Positions 10,674 to 18,730 of a DNA stretch of 64,000 nt are shown in pieces. This DNA comes from Photorhabdus laumondii subsp. laumondii. Lineage in GTDB: Bacteria; Pseudomonadota; Gammaproteobacteria; Enterobacterales; Enterobacteriaceae. The notes below the pieces were generated by a model, which was not told the DNA's origin, made no database searches, and saw only the letters and a list, made by a program, of their open reading frames with translations. The stretch is taken from the NCBI RefSeq assembly GCF_003343245.1, contig NZ_CP024901.1:2666001-2730000 (forward strand), written 5' to 3'. Numbering within the stretch: the first letter of the stretch is position 1; every line of letters begins with the position of its first letter. A program made the translations under genes and the position numbers.

Positions 10674-10791
10674 CTAGTCGAAAAAGTAACGCAACAATGG
10701 ATGGTATTTGGCTTGTTGCATAGTCGCCATCACGATTTCTTAAAATAACGACTAGGGGACTTCGTTTATGAAGTCCTCTGATAGGTAGTCC

Positions 10792-10947
10792 TTAATAGTG
10801 CTGCACGATAATGATTGCATCATCTGTTACCTTGTAAACCAGACGATGCTCTCGATTAATACGTCTAGACCAATAACCCGACAATTATGTTTTAAAGGTT
10901 CTCCATCAAAGGGTTGCCTTTACCATTTCAGTCCAAGATAAAATCAT
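10792..10947 (-). pseudogene. yoeB: yoeB toxin remnant
   Basis: An ATG overlaps the yefM stop (ATGA at 10944-10947) and begins MILSWTE. A large in-gene deletion and frameshifts follow. After them the YoeB C-terminus is readable: [17 protein letters not shown], then [11 protein letters not shown] and a stop. YoeB is normally about 84 residues; here the segment between the start and the GKGNP-like region is gone and a stop codon interrupts the remainder. The toxin cannot be made, although the antitoxin gene is intact. Confidence 0.8.
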
Positions 10948-11198
10948 TCTTTCAATAGCCCTTTTTCAATCATTCTCCCTGCTTCCACTTCAGCAATTGC
11001 CTGATTTAAATGTGCCGCGTTTTTCGGGCTAGCCATTAAATAGGCTGTTTCTTCGTAGGCTTGAAAATCTTCCAAACGTAGGGCGATCGCTGGCTTGCCA
11101 TTCTGATGAGTAATCAGAATTGGCTTGTGATTGTCGTTCACTTTATCTAAGGGGCTGGCGAAGTGAGTTCTAAATGCTGAATAGTTTATTGTGTCCAT
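10944..11198 (-). CDS. yefM: YefM/Phd-family antitoxin, partner gene broken
   Basis: The protein has about 84 residues and starts MDTINYSAFRTHFASPLDKV, followed by NHKPILITHQNGKPAIALRLEDFQ, the Phd/YefM operator-binding fold. A C-terminal tail (LNQAIAEVEAGRMIEKGLLKE) would neutralise YoeB. The frame extends to 11264, but the ATG at 11198 has GAGAGGG upstream and begins the family domain. The downstream yoeB gene is a remnant, so this antitoxin has no local partner. Confidence 0.85.
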   Translation of the reverse strand: MDTINYSAFRTHFASPLDKVNDNHKPILITHQNGKPAIALRLEDFQAYEETAYLMASPKNAAHLNQAIAEVEAGRMIEKGLLKE

Positions 11199-11253
11199 CG
11201 TTAATTCCCTCTCCCCCGCTTCCATTATGCTTATAAGTTCATAGTTAATTTTC

Positions 11254-11712
11254 TTACTTGCCATAGTAACCGGCCTCGTAAGAATTGATGATTCCGTTAA
11301 TTAATGCTTTTTTCTTCTTATTTGAAATCTGACTATTGTTGATTTCTTTTGTGTGTATTTTGGGTGAAATGAATATTTCGGACATGCCGATTTCTTGAAT
11401 TAAATTATCACTCTTAAAATAATTAATTTTTTTCTCAAATTCATGTGAACTGATGTTATTCATTCTATCCTTAACTCCTTCTCGATAAAATTGTTCAAAG
11501 AATGGCGTCATAAGCTTAATAGAATTATTTACATGTGTTTCAAAATTAGGGTCAAAATCATCATTAGAGCGATAAACATAATGTCGGGCTTCCCGTTCAT
11601 AAGGTGGGAGATTTATTGAACAAGAAGATAAAAATAAGAAAATAGGGAAAAAATATAAAGCACGCTTGGATTCACATAATAAGTGCAACATCGTTAATCT
11701 GGAAGTAAACAT
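11254..11712 (-). CDS. Small lipoprotein with an IS30-derived N-terminus
   Basis: This 152-codon frame has a hydrophobic segment and lipobox (YFFPIFLFLSSCS), so it should be a lipoprotein. The mature part carries REARHYVYRSNDDFDPNFE and a MTPFFEQFYREGVKDR helix, somewhat like Exc2-type lipoproteins, with low certainty. Codons 1-12, including the best start (ATG at 11712 with AAAGGA upstream), lie inside the IS30-family element. Native sequence begins at codon 13. The insertion therefore hit the N-terminal or leader region and supplied a replacement start. Whether a stable protein is exported is unknown. Confidence 0.6.
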   Translation of the reverse strand: MFTSRLTMLHLLCESKRALYFFPIFLFLSSCSINLPPYEREARHYVYRSNDDFDPNFETHVNNSIKLMTPFFEQFYREGVKDRMNNISSHEFEKKINYFKSDNLIQEIGMSEIFISPKIHTKEINNSQISNKKKKALINGIINSYEAGYYGK

Positions 11713-12735
11713 GTTCGTATTCCTTTAAATAATTCATTCGGTGTTTTCCCACCCCGTGTTTTTCGAGGACGATTATTTAATCGGTTTACCACAAAATTTA
11801 TTTCCTGATCAGAGATTTCATTAAAATTGGTTCCCTTTGGAAAGTATTGTCTGATTAACCCATTGATATTCTCATTGATCCCTCTTTCCCAAGGCGAATA
11901 AGGGTGAGCAAAGTAAATTTGGGTTTCTAATTCTTCACCGATGATTTCATGATCTGCGAACTCCAAACCGTTATCGAACGTGATGGTCTTAACCTTTTGT
12001 TTTAACGGGTATAATACTTTCACTGCTGCTTTCGCGACTTCTGATGCCTGCTTGCTATCAAGTTTAACGATAATTGTATACAGCGTCTTGCGGTCAACCA
12101 ATGTTAATAAGACACTTTTTTTATCTTTCCCTATTATCGTATCTCCTTCCCAGTCCCCAATACGTTCTTTTTTATCAACAATTTCCGGGCGTTCATCAAT
12201 ACTGACCCGATTTTTAATTTTACCTCTTCTTTCATAGCGACCATAGCGTTTGCGATAGGGTTTTCTGGCTATTCGCAGATGTTGCCATAAATCACCCCCC
12301 TCTCTTTTATCTTGATAAATCAGTCTATAAATCGTCTCATGATGCAAAGATATCCCTTTATGTTGCTTCAAATAATCAGCCACCTGTTCAGGGCTTAAAT
12401 CTTTCCAAATTAACCGTTTTATCCATCTTTTTACTTCCGGCGTTATTTTCACGGCCTTTTTAGCAAAATGACGACGCGCCAATACCTTCAAATGAGCCTG
12501 TTCAGGGCAGTATGTCTGGACTTCTTGATTTCTCTTCAATTCTCTGCTGATGGTCGATGGGCTTCGCTTAAGTGACTTCGCAATAAAAAGCTGTGAAAAA
12601 CCCGCTTCTCTTAAACTGGAAATCTGGTATCTTTCTGTTTCGGTCAGTTGTGTATAGGCCATAGTGCATTTTCCTTTGGCGAGAAAGATGCCTACTATAG
12701 CAACTGACCGCCCTTCTGAAAAATTGCACTTATTA
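11677..12735 (-). mobile_element. IS30-family insertion sequence
   Basis: The element is about 1.06 kb, bounded by 12-bp inverted ends TAATAAGTGCAA (11677-11688) and TTGCACTTATTA (12724-12735), with one transposase frame inside. The flanks GGATTC and GAATCC face each other across the insertion, giving the roughly palindromic target that IS30 relatives prefer. A 2-bp TA duplication is possible, but the exact boundary is uncertain by a few bases. Confidence 0.8.
11694..12662 (-). CDS. IS30-family transposase
   Basis: The protein has about 322 residues. The N-terminal helix-turn-helix shows LTETERYQISSLREAGFSQ and RSPSTISRELKRN. The DDE catalytic core shows GDWEGDTIIGK (first Asp), KTITFDNGLEF (second Asp) and SPWERGINENINGLIRQYFP (Glu). 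The start at 12662 (MAYTQLTETE) is chosen over the longer frame because IS30 proteins begin at this point. No frameshift or missing catalytic residue is visible, so the element may be active. Confidence 0.92.
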   Translation of the reverse strand: MAYTQLTETERYQISSLREAGFSQLFIAKSLKRSPSTISRELKRNQEVQTYCPEQAHLKVLARRHFAKKAVKITPEVKRWIKRLIWKDLSPEQVADYLKQHKGISLHHETIYRLIYQDKREGGDLWQHLRIARKPYRKRYGRYERRGKIKNRVSIDERPEIVDKKERIGDWEGDTIIGKDKKSVLLTLVDRKTLYTIIVKLDSKQASEVAKAAVKVLYPLKQKVKTITFDNGLEFADHEIIGEELETQIYFAHPYSPWERGINENINGLIRQYFPKGTNFNEISDQEINFVVNRLNNRPRKTRGGKTPNELFKGIRTCLLPD

Positions 12736-12804
12736 GTCGAATCCGCCACGCATAAAAAATCCTCAATGATTATTGTCCTAATAATAGATTTAAATAATTA
12801 TCGG

Positions 12805-13005
12805 TTATTTATTGATCACACGTTGATTATGTTCTTCGAAGGCATCTGCCAGCTTTTTATTGAAGCGAACCGATTTAACCAATGCATTGAAGAAAACTTC
12901 TGAGTCTCGGTTATTCAAACTCATAACTTCGTATTCATGAATGGTTTTTTCAGCATGTGTTAATGCACTAGTCAGGATAAAGTTGCTAACTGTGGCTGTA
13001 TTCAT
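12805..13005 (-). CDS. Truncated DUF1778/TacA-type antitoxin fragment
   Basis: The 66-residue frame resembles the C-terminal two-thirds of DUF1778 antitoxins: VSNFILTSALTHAEKTIHEYE, then LNNRDSEVFFNALV and the toxin-binding tail KLADAFEEHNQR. The N-terminal ribbon-helix-helix arm is missing. ATG at 13005 with AAGGAAGG upstream gives a plausible start, so a short protein could still be made. No GNAT toxin follows; the next genes are the IS30 element and the lipoprotein. It is probably a decayed remnant. Confidence 0.65.
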   Translation of the reverse strand: MNTATVSNFILTSALTHAEKTIHEYEVMSLNNRDSEVFFNALVKSVRFNKKLADAFEEHNQRVINK

Positions 13006-13149
13006 AGAGAATACCTTCCTTAGATGTATACCCGTTAGATAATGTGAGAGCAATGTACGTCAAAATGGTGTTTTTTCCAATTTTTACGATGACAAAAATT
13101 GCATTTATATTTTCAAGCTAAGGTTTTTCTGTGTCGTTTCATTTGATTT

Positions 13150-16100
13150 CTAACTATGCAATTCCCCCAATTTCTGCTTAATTTGCTGTTGGAAATATTC
13201 CGCACGAGTTAATAAAACGGCTATTATTTTCACATCACACTGCTCACTTTTTTCAATCCGCAAGCAGACACGTATTCCTTGCTGATATTGCATCAGCGCA
13301 AAAGCGCCTTTCATACGATGGGCGTGATGCACGACTTTTTCATGGCATTGTTGATTTTCTTGTTGTTGTAATTCGGCAATATCTTCCGACATCCCTTGCT
13401 GTATTGCGCTAAGTAACTGGCACTCTACAGCCACATTTTGCTGAGCCAATGCTTGAATCTCATCGAATGTTAATGTTGCTTCCTCATTGATTTGTCGGTA
13501 ATAACGGGTAATTTCTGCCAGCAATTTGCTTTGCACCAGTGGTTTGATTAATACACCATTCATTCCCGCTTCCAAACAACGAGCCTGTTCGGTAGAGAAC
13601 GCGTTCGCGGTACAGCCCAGGATAATAAATGGCGGTAATTGCCGTAATCGTTCATGTGTTCTCAGTAACTGAGCCAGTTGGTAACCATTCATCATCGGCA
13701 TCTGGCAATCTGTCAGCACGATATCGAAATAGCCCTCCTCCACCAGCTTCATGGCTTGTTCACCGCTTTCAGTTAGCGCGATACGATGGCCCGATGGGGC
13801 TAACTGTAATGACAACACCTGTAAATTGGCAGGTAAATCATCAACCACTAAGATATTCAAAGATTCATGAAGCTCCGTCTCAATGTTTTCGGTTTTTTCG
13901 CTTATCGCCTCTTTTTCAATAATCGTGCGCGTCAGCGGTAACATCACGGTAACCTGCGCACCACCACTGGGCGCACCCGTGATTTTCAGATTGCCGCCCA
14001 TTAATTCAACTAGCTGTACAGAAATAGGTAATCCCAACCCCGTACCGGTTTTACCGCCATTATGTTGTGTCACCTGTACATAGGGCAGTAAAACCGCTTC
14101 ATACATGGTTTCTGGAATGCCGCAACCAGTATCAGCAACCACCAGCGTGATTTCATCTTGCTGACTCTCTGGAATAAGCTGATAGCTGGCGCTGATCTGT
14201 ACACCACCCTGTTCGGTAAATTTAATCGCATTGCCCAACAGGTTATTGATGATCTGGGTTACGCGTGTTGCGTCCAGTAGATGATAATATTCAGACGGCA
14301 AATCAAACTGATAGGTGAAAAATAACTCTTTTTCCTTTGCCCGATGGCTAAAAGTTGCCACGCAATTTTCCAGAATCACCTGCAATGATTCCGGCTTGAG
14401 ATTTAGCACCATTCGCCCTGATTCTATCTTGGAGAAATCCAGTACATCACCGATGATTCCTTGCAAGGATATGGCAGCCTGCCAGGCGATATGTAATGGC
14501 GTGGATGGCTGAGTTTGCTTTTTTACCTCCAGATCAAGAATACCGATAATGGCTTGGAGCGGTGTACGGATCTCATGGCTCATGTGGGCCAGAAAATCTG
14601 ATTTCTCCAGGCTGGCGAGTTCCGCCTTATCACGTTCCTGGCGTAGTTCCTGAGCCAACAATTTACGTTCGGTCACATCAAACCAGCCGCCAATGATCCC
14701 CTGAACAACGCCTTCGGTATTGCTATAACTTTCGAGCCACAAATAGACATCTTTATCCTGTCCTTGAATAACAATGTTGCGATCAGAAAAATGTACAGGA
14801 GCACCTTCCAAACAGCGTAGAAAAATTAGACTGATCTCTTGCTCATCGACCGGTTTTAAAAAGCATAGGGAAAAAAGACTGCGGCCAATCACCTCAGATC
14901 CAACAGAGCCCATTTCATGCCGGAAATAGAGGTTAGCCGCCGTGATGCACATGGTGGGATCGCAGACAAACATTGGCGTAGGCATGTTATTAAAGAGTGT
15001 TTCCCAGTACGCCAGTAAATTCTGTAAGTTGCTTTCCGCGATTTTACGTCGTTTGATCTGGTGTGCAAGATAACTGCCCCAAAAAGCCGAGCTTAATGCA
15101 ATTACAAATAATGCCCCTCCCCACAGCTTCACCCAAGGAGAGATTTTATTGTCATCATAAGGCGTGACATTCGCCATGGATAACCACTTCAACCGTAATA
15201 CCCGCAGTTCATTTGGTGGCAGTGCATCAATGCTTTTATTTAATATGTCTACCAGTTGAGGATAGGCCGGTATGACGGCGTATTGTTCCGGTTGCAATGA
15301 GCCTTTAAAGAATTGAATAGAAATATTGGCACCGTAGCGGCTTGCTTGTAGGTAATCAGCACTGATCAGGCTGTCAAAAGTGGCATCTGCCGCTCCGGCC
15401 AGTACCATATCAATACCTTGTGTCACGCTGTCAACTTCGATGATAAAAATCTCTGGATACTGTTTTAAGAGTGATAAAAGTGCGTTGCCGCGCTGAATTG
15501 CCACCCGATGGTGTTTAAGTTGTTCAAACTCATAAGGCGCATTACGCTCATTGCGCGTGATCATCACCCATTCCACGGTACCGTAGGGATGACTGAAAGA
15601 GAGCCAACGGTTACGTTCGGGCGTGTTGAGCATCGAGGTCATTTGCGCTTCGCCATCTTCTAACCGCTTTTTAATGCCTACTGCACCATCTGTTGGGATA
15701 AAATTAAAGATGATGCCACTTTTTTCTCCCAGCAAGCGTAAAATGTCCACATCCAGCCCGGTGATTTGACCGTTTTTATCCAGAAAGGAATAAGGCGGTG
15801 TATTGCGATTCAGTGCCACATTGATGACAGGATTTTTTTTAATCCAAGCTTTTTCCTGAGCTGAAAAAATAGCGGCGTCGTTGTTGTTACCCAACGCCAG
15901 TCCAGAAATCCAACGTTCATAAACTTTATTTCTAATGGCATGAGGAATGGATGTCAGGATCAGATTTACCGCTTCAACTATGCCATCACCGCTGTGACCA
16001 AGAAAATCATATCGTTCCCCGAATGAAATATCCCGGCGGTAAGTCAATCCGGTAAACGGACGAAAAGCCAGTAAATAGGCAATCTGGCTTTGTCCGTCCA

Positions 16101-16761
16101 GATAGGCATCCATTTCGCCATCCACGACGGCCTGTATCCCCTCTTGCTGATTTTTGGCTATTAAAATAGTGCGGTAATGTTTACGTAATTGCTTAATGAC
16201 ATTCGGATCACTGCTGGGTGCCGCCATAATATTCATGTTGGCAAATGGCATATTGACTTGTTCTTTGCGCATCATCAGGGCAAGTGGTTGTACCAGAATC
16301 GGGTAAGTGTCATTGGCTTCATTTCCTGATTGTGAGGAGGCGGAATTCGATAACAACTGGATATCGCCACGTTGCAACGCTTTATAAGCTGATTCCCAGT
16401 TGCCAAATAGCCGTACTTCCACCGGCCTTTTCAGCACAGTTTCAATCAAGCGCAGATAATCAGCATAAATTCCTTCCAACTTGCCGTCCCAACGATGGAT
16501 CACCAGTGGCGCACCGATACAGCAGAGAATGCCGACTTTTAATGTCGGGAAGCGTGAGGGAAGAACCGCTTGCTCTTTAATGGGCAACGGCAAAAATTCC
16601 TGCGATTCTTGCGTGATATTTGAATAAAACTCCACCGGTAATCCATTTGCCGGCAATTCTTGCGCATTGCGGTATTCGAAGAGGTTGAGACTCCAGCCAG
16701 ATAGCGGTAACAGTAATACCAACGGGGTAAACCATCGCCATGCTTTGCACCGGCACTTCAT
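13150..16761 (-). CDS. BvgS/EvgS-like hybrid sensor histidine kinase
   Basis: The 1203-residue protein has a signal peptide (1-24), then two periplasmic SBP_bac_3-type venus-flytrap domains (about 70-300 and 310-540). A membrane segment follows near 552 and a PAS domain near 580-700. The histidine kinase has an H-box FLAHMSHEIRTPLQ with His near 727 and ATPase motifs (GNAIKFTEQGG, ADTGCGIPE, GTGLGLPIS). Next come a receiver (ILVVDDLPANLQ, phospho-Asp near 1015 in LTDCQMPMMNG) and an HPt domain (His near 1145 in HHAHRMKGAF). This is the full four-step phosphorelay layout of BvgS/EvgS. The partner regulator lies 3 bp upstream. Its ligand is unknown. It ends the minus-strand run that starts with the T6SS genes, so a link to T6SS control is plausible but inferred. 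Confidence 0.92.
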   Translation of the reverse strand: MKCRCKAWRWFTPLVLLLPLSGWSLNLFEYRNAQELPANGLPVEFYSNITQESQEFLPLPIKEQAVLPSRFPTLKVGILCCIGAPLVIHRWDGKLEGIYADYLRLIETVLKRPVEVRLFGNWESAYKALQRGDIQLLSNSASSQSGNEANDTYPILVQPLALMMRKEQVNMPFANMNIMAAPSSDPNVIKQLRKHYRTILIAKNQQEGIQAVVDGEMDAYLDGQSQIAYLLAFRPFTGLTYRRDISFGERYDFLGHSGDGIVEAVNLILTSIPHAIRNKVYERWISGLALGNNNDAAIFSAQEKAWIKKNPVINVALNRNTPPYSFLDKNGQITGLDVDILRLLGEKSGIIFNFIPTDGAVGIKKRLEDGEAQMTSMLNTPERNRWLSFSHPYGTVEWVMITRNERNAPYEFEQLKHHRVAIQRGNALLSLLKQYPEIFIIEVDSVTQGIDMVLAGAADATFDSLISADYLQASRYGANISIQFFKGSLQPEQYAVIPAYPQLVDILNKSIDALPPNELRVLRLKWLSMANVTPYDDNKISPWVKLWGGALFVIALSSAFWGSYLAHQIKRRKIAESNLQNLLAYWETLFNNMPTPMFVCDPTMCITAANLYFRHEMGSVGSEVIGRSLFSLCFLKPVDEQEISLIFLRCLEGAPVHFSDRNIVIQGQDKDVYLWLESYSNTEGVVQGIIGGWFDVTERKLLAQELRQERDKAELASLEKSDFLAHMSHEIRTPLQAIIGILDLEVKKQTQPSTPLHIAWQAAISLQGIIGDVLDFSKIESGRMVLNLKPESLQVILENCVATFSHRAKEKELFFTYQFDLPSEYYHLLDATRVTQIINNLLGNAIKFTEQGGVQISASYQLIPESQQDEITLVVADTGCGIPETMYEAVLLPYVQVTQHNGGKTGTGLGLPISVQLVELMGGNLKITGAPSGGAQVTVMLPLTRTIIEKEAISEKTENIETELHESLNILVVDDLPANLQVLSLQLAPSGHRIALTESGEQAMKLVEEGYFDIVLTDCQMPMMNGYQLAQLLRTHERLRQLPPFIILGCTANAFSTEQARCLEAGMNGVLIKPLVQSKLLAEITRYYRQINEEATLTFDEIQALAQQNVAVECQLLSAIQQGMSEDIAELQQQENQQCHEKVVHHAHRMKGAFALMQYQQGIRVCLRIEKSEQCDVKIIAVLLTRAEYFQQQIKQKLGELHS

Positions 16762-16764
16762 GGC

Positions 16765-17391
16765 TTACAGCCCCAGCCCAATCTGATGCAAATAATTATA
16801 AAGCGCGGCTTCGCTATCTAACCCGAGTTTTTTCATTGCGCTGATTTTTTGGGCGCTGATCGTCTGCTTAGTCCGGTATAAACGCGCAGCAATATCATTC
16901 ACACTCAACCCTTGTCCCAACAGTTTAATCACTTCCAACTCTTTACTGGTTAGCGTTTTTACAACTTCTTCGTCCGGTGATTCGAGAAATTGTTCACTTA
17001 AATAGGGTTCATAACGTCCGGTTGTACTGTACAACCCTTTTACCAGCTCATGGGATAAGCTGTTTTTGTTCAAAATCGCTTTTACTTTGTAGTCAATCAA
17101 TGAAGCTATTATTTTTCGGTCGTTAATCATCGTAATCACCACAATCGGCAAATTCGGATACTGTTCCCGTATTCGGCTAATCATCCTCAGACCGTCGATC
17201 TGGTTATTACCCGGCATAATGAAATCCGTAATCAGCATATCCGCTTCTTTTTCCTCCAGCAGAGAGAAAAGTGAAGTGACATCATGGGCTTCCCCCACAA
17301 TCTGGTAATTCTCCGGCAATGTTGCCAGTATCGTACGTAGTCCTAATAAAAATACCGGATGATCGTCGGCAATAATGACTTGTCTGGGCAT
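16765..17391 (-). CDS. LuxR/FixJ-type response regulator (BvgA/EvgA-like)
   Basis: The 208-residue protein has an N-terminal receiver (IIADDHPVFLLGLRTIL; phospho-acceptor in MLITDFIMPG; conserved Lys in KAILNKNSL) and a C-terminal LuxR helix-turn-helix (LTSKELEVIKLLGQGLSVNDIAARLYRTKQTI). This is the NarL/BvgA family size and layout. It should receive phosphate from the HPt domain of the adjacent hybrid kinase and bind DNA as a dimer. It lies between the kinase gene and the MASE1 gene, with 3 bp and about 30 bp spacing, so the three are probably co-transcribed. Confidence 0.9.
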   Translation of the reverse strand: MPRQVIIADDHPVFLLGLRTILATLPENYQIVGEAHDVTSLFSLLEEKEADMLITDFIMPGNNQIDGLRMISRIREQYPNLPIVVITMINDRKIIASLIDYKVKAILNKNSLSHELVKGLYSTTGRYEPYLSEQFLESPDEEVVKTLTSKELEVIKLLGQGLSVNDIAARLYRTKQTISAQKISAMKKLGLDSEAALYNYLHQIGLGL

Positions 17392-17421
17392 GGGTTATTT
17401 CTCCAGATTATTGACTATTTT

Positions 17422-18660
17422 TTATTTACTCTTTATTTCACGTATCGTTCCTTCAATAAAACCGGCATTTTCTCCCACATGGACAATTAAAGCGATAATG
17501 ATCAGGTTAAATTCGCCTTTGCCATCGGCAATCCGAACTTTTAGTGTCTGCGGGATTTGCGAGACAGAATTTTTAAGCTGTTCGATTTTGTGCCGATCTT
17601 CCTGATGTACCCAAGCCATCAATTGCGACCAGGAGGCAGGTGCTTTCCCGAACCGCATCCAGGCAGCACTATTATGATGCCAGTACAAATGTCCTTTGGC
17701 GCTTAACCGAAAGCAATTAACCTGTTCTTGATCCAGCATCGCTCTCATTAACAGAAAACGCGCTTTACGCCGATGTAATGCATTGATTATGTTGGATAAA
17801 CAGCTACAGCATAACAACGCAGGTAACGTTAACGCTGTACTGTACCAAGCCGCTATCTGCACATTTTGTTGGAGATGGGTTAACGGCGATGAGAATGGGC
17901 CAAGACCAAAAATGGTGGCACTGACGATCCCCACCGTACACAGGGATAAAAAGCTGCTTAATGCCAGCAGATTACCGCTGAATGCTAGCAGCATCGGCAA
18001 ACTGAAAGAAAACAGCAGTGCGATACCTTGCCAGTGTATTTTCCCGGCTTCCGGTGGTGGACTGATGAACAATGCTGTCATGGCAAATAGGGCCACCAGA
18101 CATAAACCGTAGGTTTTCCAGTTCCCAACCTCATTTTTCTCGTGGGTGATGTAGTAGATAACAAACAACGTAAGTGGTAGATAACTCAACACTGAGCCTA
18201 CAACAATCGGCAATGAAACCGATATGTCGGTAGGATAACCAAATAGATAAAGTATCCATTTTGCGATAAATCGCTCAATGATGCCACTTAACGAACAGAG
18301 TACGGTCAGGTTAATGATGTCCCTCGTCCGCTTCGGTGCCCACATGACACCGTAAAAAAACTGCCAGATCAGCGCTGTTGCTACCAGCATCATCATATTG
18401 ATGCTGGAAAAGGTCAGCGATACGTTGACTGGCCTTCCATACCACTGACTGGCAGTCAGCGAAATCAAGGCACCTGTGATTAACCAGACAGGCCAGTACC
18501 GCGGTGCTCTGGCGCAAAAAATGCCTTGTAACAAGCCTGCCGGAAACCACACTAGTGATGACAGACTCCACACATCCCGTACCTGTAGGTTTAACAGTGC
18601 CAGCGCGAAATTGACCAATGTAAAGATAAACCAGAAGATCACTATCTTTTTCATTTTCAT
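17422..18660 (-). CDS. MASE1-domain membrane protein with a C-terminal PAS-like region
   Basis: The protein has about 412 residues. Its N-terminal 300 residues are strongly hydrophobic with about eight or more membrane segments and the MASE1-like WFPAGLLQGIF and YLFGYPTDISVSLPIV stretches. The C-terminal 110 residues are soluble and PAS-like (FRLSAKGHLYWHHNSAAWM, then ending FIEGTIREIKSK). No GGDEF, EAL, kinase or DNA-binding output domain follows, so it is a sensor without its own effector. It may present a signal to the adjacent hybrid kinase. The start at ATG 18660 is favoured over a GTG at 18681 because GAG lies upstream and the first membrane segment follows at once. Confidence 0.8.
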   Translation of the reverse strand: MKMKKIVIFWFIFTLVNFALALLNLQVRDVWSLSSLVWFPAGLLQGIFCARAPRYWPVWLITGALISLTASQWYGRPVNVSLTFSSINMMMLVATALIWQFFYGVMWAPKRTRDIINLTVLCSLSGIIERFIAKWILYLFGYPTDISVSLPIVVGSVLSYLPLTLFVIYYITHEKNEVGNWKTYGLCLVALFAMTALFISPPPEAGKIHWQGIALLFSFSLPMLLAFSGNLLALSSFLSLCTVGIVSATIFGLGPFSSPLTHLQQNVQIAAWYSTALTLPALLCCSCLSNIINALHRRKARFLLMRAMLDQEQVNCFRLSAKGHLYWHHNSAAWMRFGKAPASWSQLMAWVHQEDRHKIEQLKNSVSQIPQTLKVRIADGKGEFNLIIIALIVHVGENAGFIEGTIREIKSK

Positions 18661-18730
18661 CGGGATCTCATTTCGTAACACTGATGTTACATTGTAAGAT
18701 AATAATAGCAGAGATAAGTGTTTGCTACCC

